Source: Sequoia sempervirens
Lineage: Eukaryota; Streptophyta; Pinopsida; Cupressales; Cupressaceae
Assembly (NCBI GenBank): GCA_007258455.2
Contig: VDFB02193867.1
Span: 570,567,328 to 570,631,327 of the forward strand
Direction of reading: 5' to 3'
DNA: 64,000 bases
The notes under the pieces were generated by a model that was not told the DNA's origin, did not search any database, and saw only the letters and a list, made by a program, of their open reading frames with translations. Every line of letters begins with the position of its first letter. Position 1 is the stretch's first letter. Below are positions 1 to 9,915 of this stretch, one piece after another. Position numbers and translations under genes: made by a program.

Positions 1-1
1 A

Positions 2-1075
2 TTTGTCTTTGCTACCCCTCAAAGGCCTAAGAGATCGGTCATTTACGTGACTCTAGCTAGTCCTTCTCCTAAAAGGATTTATTCTATTGATGGTCTTCCA
101 TTTGATAGTAATTCCTTTGATCTTTCTAAGGCTTCCTCTTATAGAGTGGTAGCCCATACTTATGAGAATAGAATGAATAAGCAACTAAGCCTTCCTCAAG
201 CACCTAAACCTACAACTAAATCACCTGGTGATTACGATATTTTCAAGCAACTCTGAGTTACTCTGACTAAGATCTCACAGTGGGACTTGCTTCAGTCTGC
301 TCTGGTTTATCAGGGTATGCTTCAGGAAGCCTTGCAAAATATCCTCTTTCCTTCTTCTGCTAGGCTAGTATATGTTGATGCATTGATGGCTCATATTCGT
401 GCGGATTTGCCAAATATTACATTCTATTCATAGGAACTCCCACCTCCGAAAGTACAAAAGCAAGCAGACCCTTTAATGCTTATAGTTAACATTAATAATA
501 TCGGCATTAGATGTAATCTCGTTAACATTGGTTCAACACTCAATGCATGTAGCATCGATCTATTGCCTAAGATTAATATTGATTCAGCTTCTCTTAATGC
601 TTCTTTTGTTGTCATTCATGGGTTTGATAATGTTGGTCGACAAGCCCTAGGCACAATAGTCTTTCCTTTGAGGTTGGGAACCATTACCGTACCCACCCTT
701 GTATATGTCATGCCAAAAAAGATACTGTGTAATCTTCTCCTTGGTAGACTGTGGATTCATGCTATGGGTGTAGTCCTGTCTACCTTGCATAAATATATTA
801 AGTTCATTTGCAATAATCAAGTAGTCACAGTCAAGGCTAACCTTGAGGCTATGCGCTTGTGTGAGATGGAAGTTGTTGGTCAGGCTTCGATTGTGCCTAC
901 TCTTATTCCTTCAGTGTCTTCCAATGTGTCGATGTTTACTCCAACAGTACCCACTACAAAGGATAGTCATGAGATAGATGTCCCTAAGGAAGATCCGTCT
1001 GAAGCAAAAAACTTAAGTCTACTCTTTCTACTTCGCAAAAGAATACATGTCTTAGTGATGATTGGGGTTCCTTAA
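2..1075 (+). pseudogene. Ty3/gypsy gag-pol remnant with protease-like domain
   Basis: One frame can be read from the left edge to 1075 across two internal stops (near 254 and 431). The first third resembles the linker that precedes the protease in plant Tat-type polyproteins. From about 476 the translation follows the aspartic-protease fold of these elements: a flap-side stretch containing NIGSTLNACSIDLLPKIN, then LLLGRLWIHAMGV, the usual 'LLGRPWIH' signature near the domain end. The catalytic aspartate expected at the NIGST position is asparagine, so the enzyme would be dead. No reverse transcriptase follows; the next recognisable segment is the G-patch-like piece at 1192. The element is cut by the window edge on the left. 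Family assignment is from remembered motif patterns; the Tat-like lineage is an inference. Confidence 0.7.
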
Positions 1076-1191
1076 AATTTACAGGCTCCTCCATTGGGGA
1101 ATATAAAGTCGATCTGATCCACTCAAACCTTCTAATAACATCATCCACACCTGCTATCAGAGATGGTTATTCTTTTGTATCATAGGGTAGT

Positions 1192-1890
1192 ATGAGTAAT
1201 AATTGTAATTTTCTTAGTGTTGATCCTCCTTCTGAGGAAGATGATTATGCTTATGCTAAAGAGGATAATGTTGATAGTCTTGTTAAAAAGGATGGTGGTG
1301 ATCCCATAGAGGAGTGTGATCCCCATTGTTGGAATGTTTCTCTCTATGAAGATCCTCCTCAAGATTTACAAACATGTTATGGCCCCGACTTTAAGCTTGT
1401 CTCTAAATATGGTTATAGGCATAAAGGTTGTGGGCGTAGTGAACAAGGCATCCAGATCCCTATATAGTTTGTACCTAGTAAGCATAATTTGGGGCCTAGT
1501 TGCTCGAATGAATGATCCAAACGGAAGCCATGGTTGAGTGACATGAATTCTTCTCAACCTCATTCTATTGAAAAGATTCTTCCTCCATTGTCTTCTATTT
1601 TCGTGTCTTCTTCGTGTGAGAAATCGAGTTTTTCTCCACAAGAGAAAGGGTTGCTTCCTACTTCCCATCCTCCATCTGAGTAAGAGTGTATCTTGTTGAG
1701 GCTTCTAAAATCCTGCTTGATTACTCTTCCTTCTCCTACATGCAAAAAATTTCATAAGCATGATAAAGAAAAACATCCTTTTTGTGCATACCATCGAGTG
1801 CCTAGCCATTCCACTAGTGAATGTAAGGCCTTGAAGGACAAAATACAACAACTCCTTGATTCAGGTGCCATCAAAATCATGTTTTATTGA
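1192..1890 (+). pseudogene. G-patch-like and CxxH tail of RT-less gypsy element
   Basis: This continues the polyprotein remnant in another frame. Around 1393-1500 the translation reads KLVSKYGYRHKGCGRSEQGI, matching the glycine-rich G-patch-like segment that follows the protease in many plant Ty3/gypsy polyproteins. After further stops, 1744-1890 encodes FCAYHRVPSHSTSECKAL, a CxxH...HxxxxC zinc-knuckle-like block. In the second full element of this window the CxxH block precedes the protease; here it comes last, and no RT, RNase H or integrase is visible before the polypurine tract at 3122. That order suggests a rearranged or non-autonomous element. A similar module order appears at 44747-45703. 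Confidence 0.6.
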
Positions 1891-2443
1891 TGCACCTACC
1901 TTTTCTTTGCATGACAAGTGATATCGATGTCTACCTCTATCATGTATGTCCTAAGTATCTTGCATGGTTCCCCTCCCCTGTATGTTGGGGGAAGTGATAA
2001 CATGTTCTGAAGATGTGTGCCCTTCTTAAAGGACCCCCTCTCTTCTCTATATCTTTCAAATGAAGCATCCCTTGAGTGAACCCCCTTTTCTCTTGAAGGG
2101 TTCCCAAGGGATCCCCTTTGAAAGCTTGTATCTCAAATGAATTATATGGCGTCTAGCTTGGGGGCAGCTCGACTAAACCTATTTCATATCTTTGCATCTA
2201 GCTTGGGGGCATCTTGACTAGACCTCACCTTTCAAACAACGTGTCCCTTGAGTGGACCCCTCTTCTTTTGAAGGGTTCCCAAGGGACCCCCTTTGAAATC
2301 CTTCCAATCTATCAATGATTTGGGTGACTGTCTACTTGCTTGCGTGGCCACTTTTGACATGTTCTATCTGCAGGTAAACATGTTGCTTTGCAGGTGCACC
2401 TGTGAAGCCGCTTTTTGACTCTGCAGAGTCCTCTTCCTTTGGT
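1891..2443 (+). other. Noncoding 3' tail of RT-less element with direct repeats
   Basis: No coding frame is seen. A block beginning TCCCTTGAGTG and ending CCCCTTTGAAA occurs at about 2069-2123 and again at 2244-2298 (offset 175). A second phrase, TCTAGCTTGGGGGCA, occurs at about 2153 and 2208. These internal direct repeats are typical of retrotransposon untranslated regions. Confidence 0.5.
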
Positions 2444-2725
2444 TTCCTCCATGTGAGAGATCTTTGGGGATACCTCCCTATAGGTCTATGGGTTTTTGGG
2501 GTGCTTCTTCTGAGCTTCCTCCATGTGAGAGATCTTGGGGGTCGCTCCCTTGCAAGCCTGCGAGTTTGTAGGGCGCTTTCTTTGGGTTTCCTTCATGTGA
2601 GATATTTTGAGGACACCTTCCTTGTAGGTTTGCGGGTTTGCAAGGAAATTTTCTTGGTTTCCTTCATGTAAGAGATCTTGGAGGACACCTTCCTTGCAGA
2701 TCTGCGAGCTTGTGAGGTGCTTACA
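2444..2725 (+). repeat. 72-bp tandem repeat, about four units
   Basis: Units begin at 2444, 2516, 2588 and 2660, each opening with a TTTCCTYCATGTRAGAGAT-like stretch. The spacing is exactly 72 for the first three steps, so one frame stays open and gives a repeating FLHVR peptide. I read that as a by-product of a period divisible by three, not as evidence for a protein. The array lies in the tail between the CxxH block and the polypurine tract. Confidence 0.8.
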
Positions 2726-3121
2726 TTTTTAAATTCTCTTTCTCCTCAATTGTATATACTAGATCAAAGATTTGCATCTTCTTCATCCTGACTATATGCC
2801 CTTCCTCTCTTCATTTTAGAATTCTTTTATGTGTTATTTCTTAATTTGAGGATGACACATAGTACTGAGACAACCTTTTACATCGAGGTCTCTTTCACTT
2901 TGCTGACTCAAATCCTTTAGCTTCTTACATTCTAACATTGTTGTCTCATGCAGGGTTTTCTTGTCTAATGCATTTGTTTTGCAGGTCTTCGGCTTGGGGG
3001 CATGCTTTTGTGGTTTGAAGAGTTATTTGCTTCCTCTACAGTATCCTTTTGGCATATGATGTTATTTATGTTCAGTAGATTTCATTTAGTGTGCATATTA
3101 GTGTAGACTTGTATGCCTACT
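2726..3121 (+). other. Remaining noncoding tail of the element
   Basis: No gene is seen. The piece around 2850-2930 (GAGGATGACACATAG, then ATCGAGGTCTCTTTC) resembles 46115-46175, which lies in the tail of the other RT-less element. This supports the two being copies of one family. Confidence 0.45.
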
Positions 3122-3136
3122 AAAGTGGGGGAAAAA
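3122..3136 (+). other. Polypurine tract
   Basis: A purine run (AAAGTGGGGGAAAAA) directly abuts a TGTAATGGC LTR start at 3137. This is the plus-strand DNA priming site of an LTR retrotransposon in plus orientation. The same arrangement recurs at 7528-7543 and, more weakly, at 28994. Confidence 0.75.
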
Positions 3137-4250
3137 TGTAATGGCATAAAATTGCACCCCTTGCAATTTCACATACATCCTTGTACCTACTTTAGTGTCC
3201 ACTCCCTTAGAACTTGTGTAGGCTCACTTTAGCCCCTGCATCAGCCTTTTTCCCTTCTCAAGATGCTCCAACACCCCTTTTCTATAGCTACCCTCGCGCG
3301 TCAGCTTTGCGTCGAGCCTTGTGCTTTCGCTGTTCGTGTTGTTTTGTAGTGTGACATATCCAGACACTAGTGCACCGTGCTAGTGTCCTACGATGTTTCA
3401 ACGTTCAAACGACCATCTTCGAGCATGTTTTCCACTTGTCACCTCCTTTGGTTAGTGGTAACAGCTCGAGATGCCTTGTAACTGTCTGGGAAGCTTCTTT
3501 CCTCTCTTTTTAAGTCATCCTTTCAACTCATTTGGCCTTCTAGCTTCATTCTAACTTATCTCTAGCCTTGGATCCTTCCTTTTCCTCCTCTCTTGCTCTT
3601 TTCATTTTGCTTGTACAACTCCATTTCTTGCTACAACAACACTCTTACATTCTCACAACACCCTCTACAAAACTCTTGGTTATAGTAGCTCTCTTTGTTT
3701 CCCTCCTTGGCTTTCTAAGCCTTCCGTGTGATATCTACCTTGTTCCTTGCACCTTTGAACATCTTGGGATATTTCACATCCTCTATCTATTGCATCTACA
3801 CATTGTGATACGGGTTATCCTCCTTGAGTGGGGATTGCTTTTATCACCTCTTTTGTGATACAGGCTCTCCTCCTCAAGCGGGGTTTGCTTTTATCACTCA
3901 TACTTGGTGGTGTGGGTTCTACTCCTAAAGTGGGTTTTTCTTTCACCACACGCTTTGTCTATTCTAATTATACTCTCTCTCTATCTATCTGGATTTCCAT
4001 GGAGGTGGGAACACCAAAATGGGGGTTTGACTAAGGAAAACCCCTATACAGCCCCAACGTTCTCTCCATATATTACACATGCGGGTTTTGAAGACATTCA
4101 TTTGCTGGAGGCTTCATGACTTGCGTGGTTGTGAGAATTTCCTTTCCTTTCCTTATCTTTATCATTTATATTTCACTTTATTCTAGTTTTGTTAGATTTT
4201 GTTGCTTTCTCACATTCTAATATTTCTTAGAAATTAGAGTAGAAGCATCC
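3137..4250 (+). mobile_element. 3' LTR of RT-less gypsy element (right end approximate)
   Basis: The left edge is fixed by the polypurine tract and the TG start. The opening TGTAATGGCATAAAATTGC, later followed by TTTCACATACA, resembles the LTR starts at 7543 and 28994, so these three belong to one LTR family. No second copy or target-site duplication is available in the window, so the right edge (about 4250) is a guess. Confidence 0.55.
3805..3954 (+). repeat. 50-bp triplication inside LTR
   Basis: Three diverged units start at 3805, 3855 and 3905, each reading GTGATACRGGYT (third unit GGTGGTGTGGGTT), then CTCCT, TGGGGATTGCTTTTATCAC or its variant. The exact 50-base period and position within the LTR suggest a repeated transcription-control segment, but function is unknown. 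Confidence 0.65.
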
Positions 4251-5049
4251 ACTTTGTTATTTTCTATGACATCCTCGCTTTTTGGTCCATACAGATACCA
4301 ATGCGCCAGAGAGACGCCAGTGCGCCGCATTGTCATCCTACAACTACGCTTACATCCTTTAGTTGAGAGCTTGTAAGTTTGTATAGAAAATATTTGTGAC
4401 CTGCTCTTTCTGATTCTAGAACTCTCGCCGTTGTTCCTTGAGGTAGTTTAGGGAAGTTCGCTCCATGAGGCTCTCTGAATGAAGAGAACTCATGAGTAGC
4501 GAATCTCCCTTCTCTACGGTTTGTATCTACTAATAATTTTGTATTCTTCAATCTACCCACATGGAAAATGGTTCCCCACTTGAGGTGACACTATTTTCTA
4601 CTTCTAAAATACAATATGATATGTTATAAAAAGGATCTATGCCATGTAATATGTGTAAGATAATCTATGAAATTGTAAGAAGTATAAGAGATTTAATGGT
4701 ATGTAAGATCATGTAATAGGGAGTTACAAAGTCGACTATAAAATTCATGAAGAGTTTTGAATAGGTTTATGATTTTTAGAATGAGGCATAAGAGCATCTT
4801 GTTAAAGGAGGAACAATTCCAAAGTGGAGTGCCTCATTTAGTATATGCATTTATGACATTGGGATACACTCTATTTTTTTTTGGATCCATGATGACTAAG
4901 AGTCTTAGATTTTATGCCATAAATTTTGGCACCATATTTACCCATGGTATTTTCTAATGGTTTTAGTAACCATTCATATGGAGTGCCTCATTTGGTAGGT
5001 GGAGTTATGACATTGGGTTCAAGGTACTTGATTTTATTTGATCCATGAT
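4251..5049. other. AT-rich debris with a 154-bp-spaced direct repeat
   Basis: No coding sequence is seen. A phrase GGAGTGCCTCATTTRGTA, then TATGACATTGGG and GGATCCATGA-like sequence, is present at 4826-4905 and again at 4980-5048. The second copy runs up to the LTR-like edge at 5050; read on the minus strand it would be the leader just inside a copia-type LTR. Confidence 0.45.
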
Positions 5050-5700
5050 TGTTGAAATATAGAGTGTATTATTATAGAAATAACATCAAAGTAAGTGTAT
5101 ACATTTTAATGTGATCATATATTAACTAATGAAATAGAAATAAAGAAATCATATAAAATCAATAAACCATAATAACCCAAATCATAAAACCAATTGTATG
5201 TGGAGAAACCCTTTAAAGAGAAAATCCACTATTAAAGAGATCAATAGTCTATATTAATATTTAATCTAAGAGTACATATACACCAAAATTCTCCCTTCAT
5301 TCTAAAAACATTCTACCAACACCTGTGTATCCATAATAATCCATAGAATTTGTATCCAATACATACAATTTATAGAGGATATCCTTAAAACTATAACACC
5401 ACAAAACCATGGTATGGAAAAATCCTAAACCCCTCATATGATAATGTAATGCATCCATAAATATAAAATATAACTCCTCAATCATATTTGGCCCATATGA
5501 AGAGTGGGAACAAATCCTTAAAAGTAGCATTGTATTATGCTCTTCATTACACTTGTGCACCCCAAACAACACACAAAGATTTCTCATTCTCTCACCTAGA
5601 GCCTATGATGGAGAAAGTGGTGAGGTGTGAAAAGGAAACAAGAGGGAAACTAGATAGATAATAGGTCCATCCACACATCTTTTTTTACTCTCTTTGAGTT
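5050..5700 (-). mobile_element. Probable copia-type LTR, antisense (far end uncertain)
   Basis: On the minus strand this ends ...TTTCAACA at 5050, preceded about 160 bases earlier by GTGGATTTTCTCTTTAAAGG and GTTTCTCCAC, wording typical of the U5 part of plant Ty1/copia LTRs. The inner edge would be at 5050, facing the repeated leader at 4826-5048. No primer-binding site is preserved and no coding region of this element is recognisable. The outer end is not resolved. Confidence 0.4.
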
Positions 5701-7527
5701 CTAACTGAGTATAGAACTCATGCAATTTCTACTATATTGAGGCAATTACTCCAACTATAATCAAACTAGTAAAATTTTCCCTTCTTTCCATAAGATAGAC
5801 CAAATAAGAAGACATGTATAATTTATTATATTATTGGACTTAGGACATCTTCTTATGTAAAGTTGTGTGGTAAATTCCTTCATTATTCTCTAGAATGATA
5901 GAAATGAATCTAAACACCCAAGCTTGGAATTATTTAGTATTATTATTTCCTATTATTATTTTATAATATTTATTAGGTCATTAATTTATGTTTAAAATTC
6001 ACTCTTGAAAAGCACCTTGGGTAACCTCAAGGTACACTTTCTTTTTCCAACCAATTTCTATTTAAATGACTCTCGAGTAAATGTTCAGATCCAAGTTTTG
6101 AGAGTTCAAATAGGTGCCTTAGAGTGTGCAAATGAGGAAAAGAAATGTTCTTAGTTAATTTTCCATTCACACATACCATTTATGTTTTCATCCTCTTTCA
6201 TGTGATATCTTGCTTACTAGTTCCTTCCTCTCCATGAAATTATAGGTATGATCTACAAAGTACTAAGGAATCTCTTACCTTTCATGTTAACCCACACATG
6301 TCATGCTTGTTTCCATCATATTTGTTGTATATCGCATATTTTAGTCCACTTATCTTATGTTTTTTTATCTATACCTATTGAGGATATTGACATACAATCA
6401 TAGTTCCTTACCACCCATTAAATTTTACTAACCCCATGTGTATAGATTCATTCATGTTATTATCATTCCTATTTGACTTCAATTCTACCCTCTCTCATCA
6501 CACATCATACCTAATATCCTATTATACTTGATTTCATACAATTTTTTGTTCTCCTTGCTTGGTCCTACTTTCCTTCTTCATGGGGGAAAATTATGTTTAT
6601 TTTTCTGGGGGAATTATCTCACATTTCTCCCCCTCTTCCTATGCTCTTACATATTTTTCCTACCATATTTTCACTCATTTTTATCTTCTATGACTATCAT
6701 AATTATTATATTTTTCCCCTTTCCTTGGGGAAACATCCTATTCTACTAGCTAAGTGAAATTCCTCTCTTTTCCCCCTTTTATCCACCTACTTTTTCACTT
6801 TATAACTTAACAATTGCACATTCACATGTTCTCCTCAAACTTTTTGACTCCCATTCTTTCCAATAAATCAAAGGGGCAATACAATCCACCTCTCTCTATA
6901 TGATCAATTCTTGTATTTATTTATTTTGGAAGATCCTAACATCCTTTATTAGGTGGAAAACACATCTAATCATTATCCATTCTTACTTTTGGATTTAATT
7001 TGACCCACCCTTTATTTGTGGTGGTGATGACACAACCATTTTTATGTTTTGGGCCTAGATTGACCCCTTTTCCTACATTTTAATGATTACAAAATAACCA
7101 AGATATCTTCCCAAGGTTATTCCTACTCTATCATTTTCATCTCTCAACTCATATGTAGCCTCTTATTTCCTTCTTCCTACTTTGTATGATCCTCCATGGA
7201 CCCCCCTGATTATTTAGTAAACTTTTAATAAAATATCATCTAATGAATGATGGAATGTTTGATCTCATTTAGCATGTTTATGCTATATATTATAATACTT
7301 TTTCTATTATTTCATAGCATATTTATTCTTAAAAAATATCAATTATGTTTCTTTCTATGACTTTATTACAAAAATGGAACATATCAATTGGATTAAAGGA
7401 GAAAGTGAAGAGAGAATGAAAATCACATGCTATTATATATCATTTTATTGTGTCCTTTCATATTTCCTTATATTTATATAATATGTTTACCTTGTCATAA
7501 TTCTTCACCTAGTTCCATAATCTCACT
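5701..7527. other. No gene seen; AT-rich, pyrimidine-biased intergenic DNA
   Basis: Stops are dense in all frames and open frames here are short and low-complexity. I see only AT-rich sequence with long pyrimidine runs (for example 6600-6760). It ends at the polypurine tract at 7528, so it is probably the eroded internal tail of the LTR element whose LTR begins at 7543. Confidence 0.5.
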
Positions 7528-8309
7528 AAAGTAGGGGAAAAATGTAAGGTTAAAAATTGACTTATTTACAATCTCCACCTTACATTTTTACACTTGTTTT
7601 AGTGTTCACTCCCATAGTTATATTTAGGACCCACTTGAATTATTTATATACCTACACATATCACTATAATTATTTTCAATCATCCTTAGGCTCTCTTAGG
7701 CATCCCAAATCTACCTCAAAAATTGTAAACATTGACTCAAAAAAGACACCCAAACACTTGGATGCTAATAGTTGAACACCTAAACACTTAGATGCTAATG
7801 TCAAAGTCAAAATATAATCTTTGAACTTACAAGAACTTAAAAATAAAAACCTAATATTTCACTAGTATATTTTATAATAGTTATATTTCTTAGGAAATGA
7901 ACTAAATCTATCATTAGTATGAATTTAGGAGGATTTTTCTTTCTACTAAGTTGTCTCTCCATTCATACTATTGTTACAAGATTATCTACGCTCTATTATT
8001 GAAGATTTTCTATAAAGATCATATTTTCCTCACTCCCATACTTCTATAATTATTGATCCCTTTTAGATCCAAAATTTTCATAACCAAATCCTTACCATTA
8101 ATCTTCTCTCACTATATTTTTTGCATTCCTCTATCATTTACCCAAATCCTTACCATTAATCTTCTCTCACTATATTTTTTGCATTCCTCTATCATTTACC
8201 CAAATCCTCCTCCCATTGCCTCACTAAATCCCTAAAATGTAAGATTACCATCCTCTAGTGTTCCCTCTTAAAAATAAAATACCTAATCCTTATTTTCCCT
8301 TGTTGAAAC
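7528..8309 (+). mobile_element. Polypurine tract and left part of an interrupted LTR
   Basis: A polypurine run (AAAGTAGGGGAAAAA) ends at 7542 and an LTR-like TGTAAGGTTAAAAATTG starts at 7543, parallel to 3122-3137. The LTR is interrupted at 8309/8310 by the 14.9-kb minus-strand element. Its continuation seems to resume at 23184, where wording related to the LTR at 3137-4250 reappears (TTATCTTCTATAG, CACACCACTTTCATCAC). It contains a near-perfect ~61-bp direct repeat around 8088-8210 (CCAAATCCTTACCATTAATC, then TTTTTTGCATTCC). Confidence 0.5.
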
Positions 8310-9600
8310 TGTTGATGCCAAAAATTGGCAAGGTAACAACCCTTTGTGGGAAACTCAATTTATTGGGGACCTATTGCGCTAAACTGAGTGACCTCCAGTT
8401 TTTAAAGAAGTTGAATTCTTCTGTAATTGGGGTTTGGAAAGGGAAAAGGAAGAAGATATAAAAATAAAGGATCTAACTAAGGCGATGTGCCAGAATTTAG
8501 ATAAAAGGCACGATAAATCAATCTTTTGGATATGATCTAATGGTCCGTTCAGCAATTTGTTATGTCCTAGAATGACAAAAATTAAAGATTGAAGCATGAA
8601 TAGTGCATTCAATGATATAAAATATTTTTCACGCCCATTTACTGAAAAGAGGAGTCAAAAGACATGATCTAAACCAACAAACTTGCATTAAAATTATAGA
8701 AGTTCTGCAAATGAGCCATTCAAACAATAATGACACGGTATAAAGTTAATCAAATAGCTTAAGAAAAATAGAAAGGCAGAACAATGGCATAGTTTGTCTG
8801 TCTTTCTGCAATAATCTAATAACAATAAAAAGGCATGGTGTCTTTCTAAAATTTTGTATTTTTTGCAATTCTCAAACTCCTGGAACTCCGAAACCCCCCT
8901 TTAGAAGCAAAGAGCAGTATATATAATGAGCATTCCCACCGTCTGGTGAGCAGTAACTAAAAATATTTGGTATCCTAAGCAATGATGTAGTAGCAATGAT
9001 TTCCCTTAGCCATTGTAATCGAAAAATATTCAAGCCATAACATGTGGTCGCTCCCCATCCAGGTGCATCCCTTGTGAATGATGGCAGTGGTCCCGATATA
9101 GTCACGTGTAAACAAGTGTCGCCACTAGTATAGGCAATTAGAACACGTGAAAACAAATTTCAACCCATAGTTTGCTCCATCCTTTGCTCTGAAGAAGTAT
9201 TCGCCGAAGAGACGCGTGGTGACATTCCGTAGCCTATGGTTCATTCCTCCTCACCATTGAAGGCTTGCACTAGGAAGACACGTGTAGGTGTGCTATTTCA
9301 TTGGCATAGACTGTGGGGTCCACCAAAGAATATGCAGATGAAGGCTACATGGCACATGGTCGGGGCCTGACTCAAAAGTGAAGGGAAGCAACCTTTAAGC
9401 GTGTGCGGTGATGACATGTGGAAACATAACAGGAGCTAGTAGAAGAGTGAAGGGAAGAATCCCTCCAGAAAGTGCTGAGTAGACACATGGTGGAGGCTGG
9501 CGGTCATTTATCAAAAGGGGCCAATTATGTTTATTTGAGGCATGGGCTGGTACTTAGAAAAAATAAAAACCTGAAGGGAGTTTGATGAATTTTATATTCA
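8310..9600 (-). repeat. 3' LTR of the minus-strand element
   Basis: Direct copy of 21892-23183. On the minus strand it starts TGAATATAAAATTC and ends TTTGGCATCAACA. A TATA-like TATATATAA lies at 8919-8926 (plus coordinates), in a position suited to a minus-strand promoter. The inner neighbour at 9601 has no purine tract. Confidence 0.85.
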
Positions 9601-9915
9601 TAGCTTTTGGCGACTACCAAGGGCATTTCACTTGAGGAATGAGGAACCAAAAATTTTCTCCAGATTGAAGACCAAAGCCTACCTCCATTGGGCGACAGTG
9701 TCAGAGCTTAGAAAGAGCAGCCTACAGAGGAAGCCAATCATCCTCAGATGGTCTCGATATATTGCACAGATTCTCTTGTGCTCTGCTTAGATCGAACATT
9801 TCTTTATAAGGCAACACCTTAGGTAAACTGGCCCCAGACTCAAATTGGAGGAGTAACAGTGTTATCGATGAATGATTCCCTCGATATCTGCTACAATGGG
9901 AGGTTGGCTGAAACT
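9601..9915 (-). other. 3' untranslated part of the minus-strand element
   Basis: No gene is seen. The plus strand opens TAGCTTTTGGCGACTACC next to the LTR edge. The TTTTGGCGACT wording resembles the primer-site/leader signal of many plant gypsy elements rather than the purine tract expected here on the minus strand. Confidence 0.45.

Noticed and set aside
1366..1668. Open frames antisense to the gypsy remnant, such as a 100-codon basic frame
   Set aside because: The sense strand shows the G-patch-like pattern; the antisense frame has no family resemblance and is a shadow.
3568..4119. Hydrophobic open frames that look like membrane peptides
   Set aside because: They lie in an LTR with a 50-bp triplication and pyrimidine-rich sequence, which yields Leu/Phe/Ser-rich frames by composition alone.
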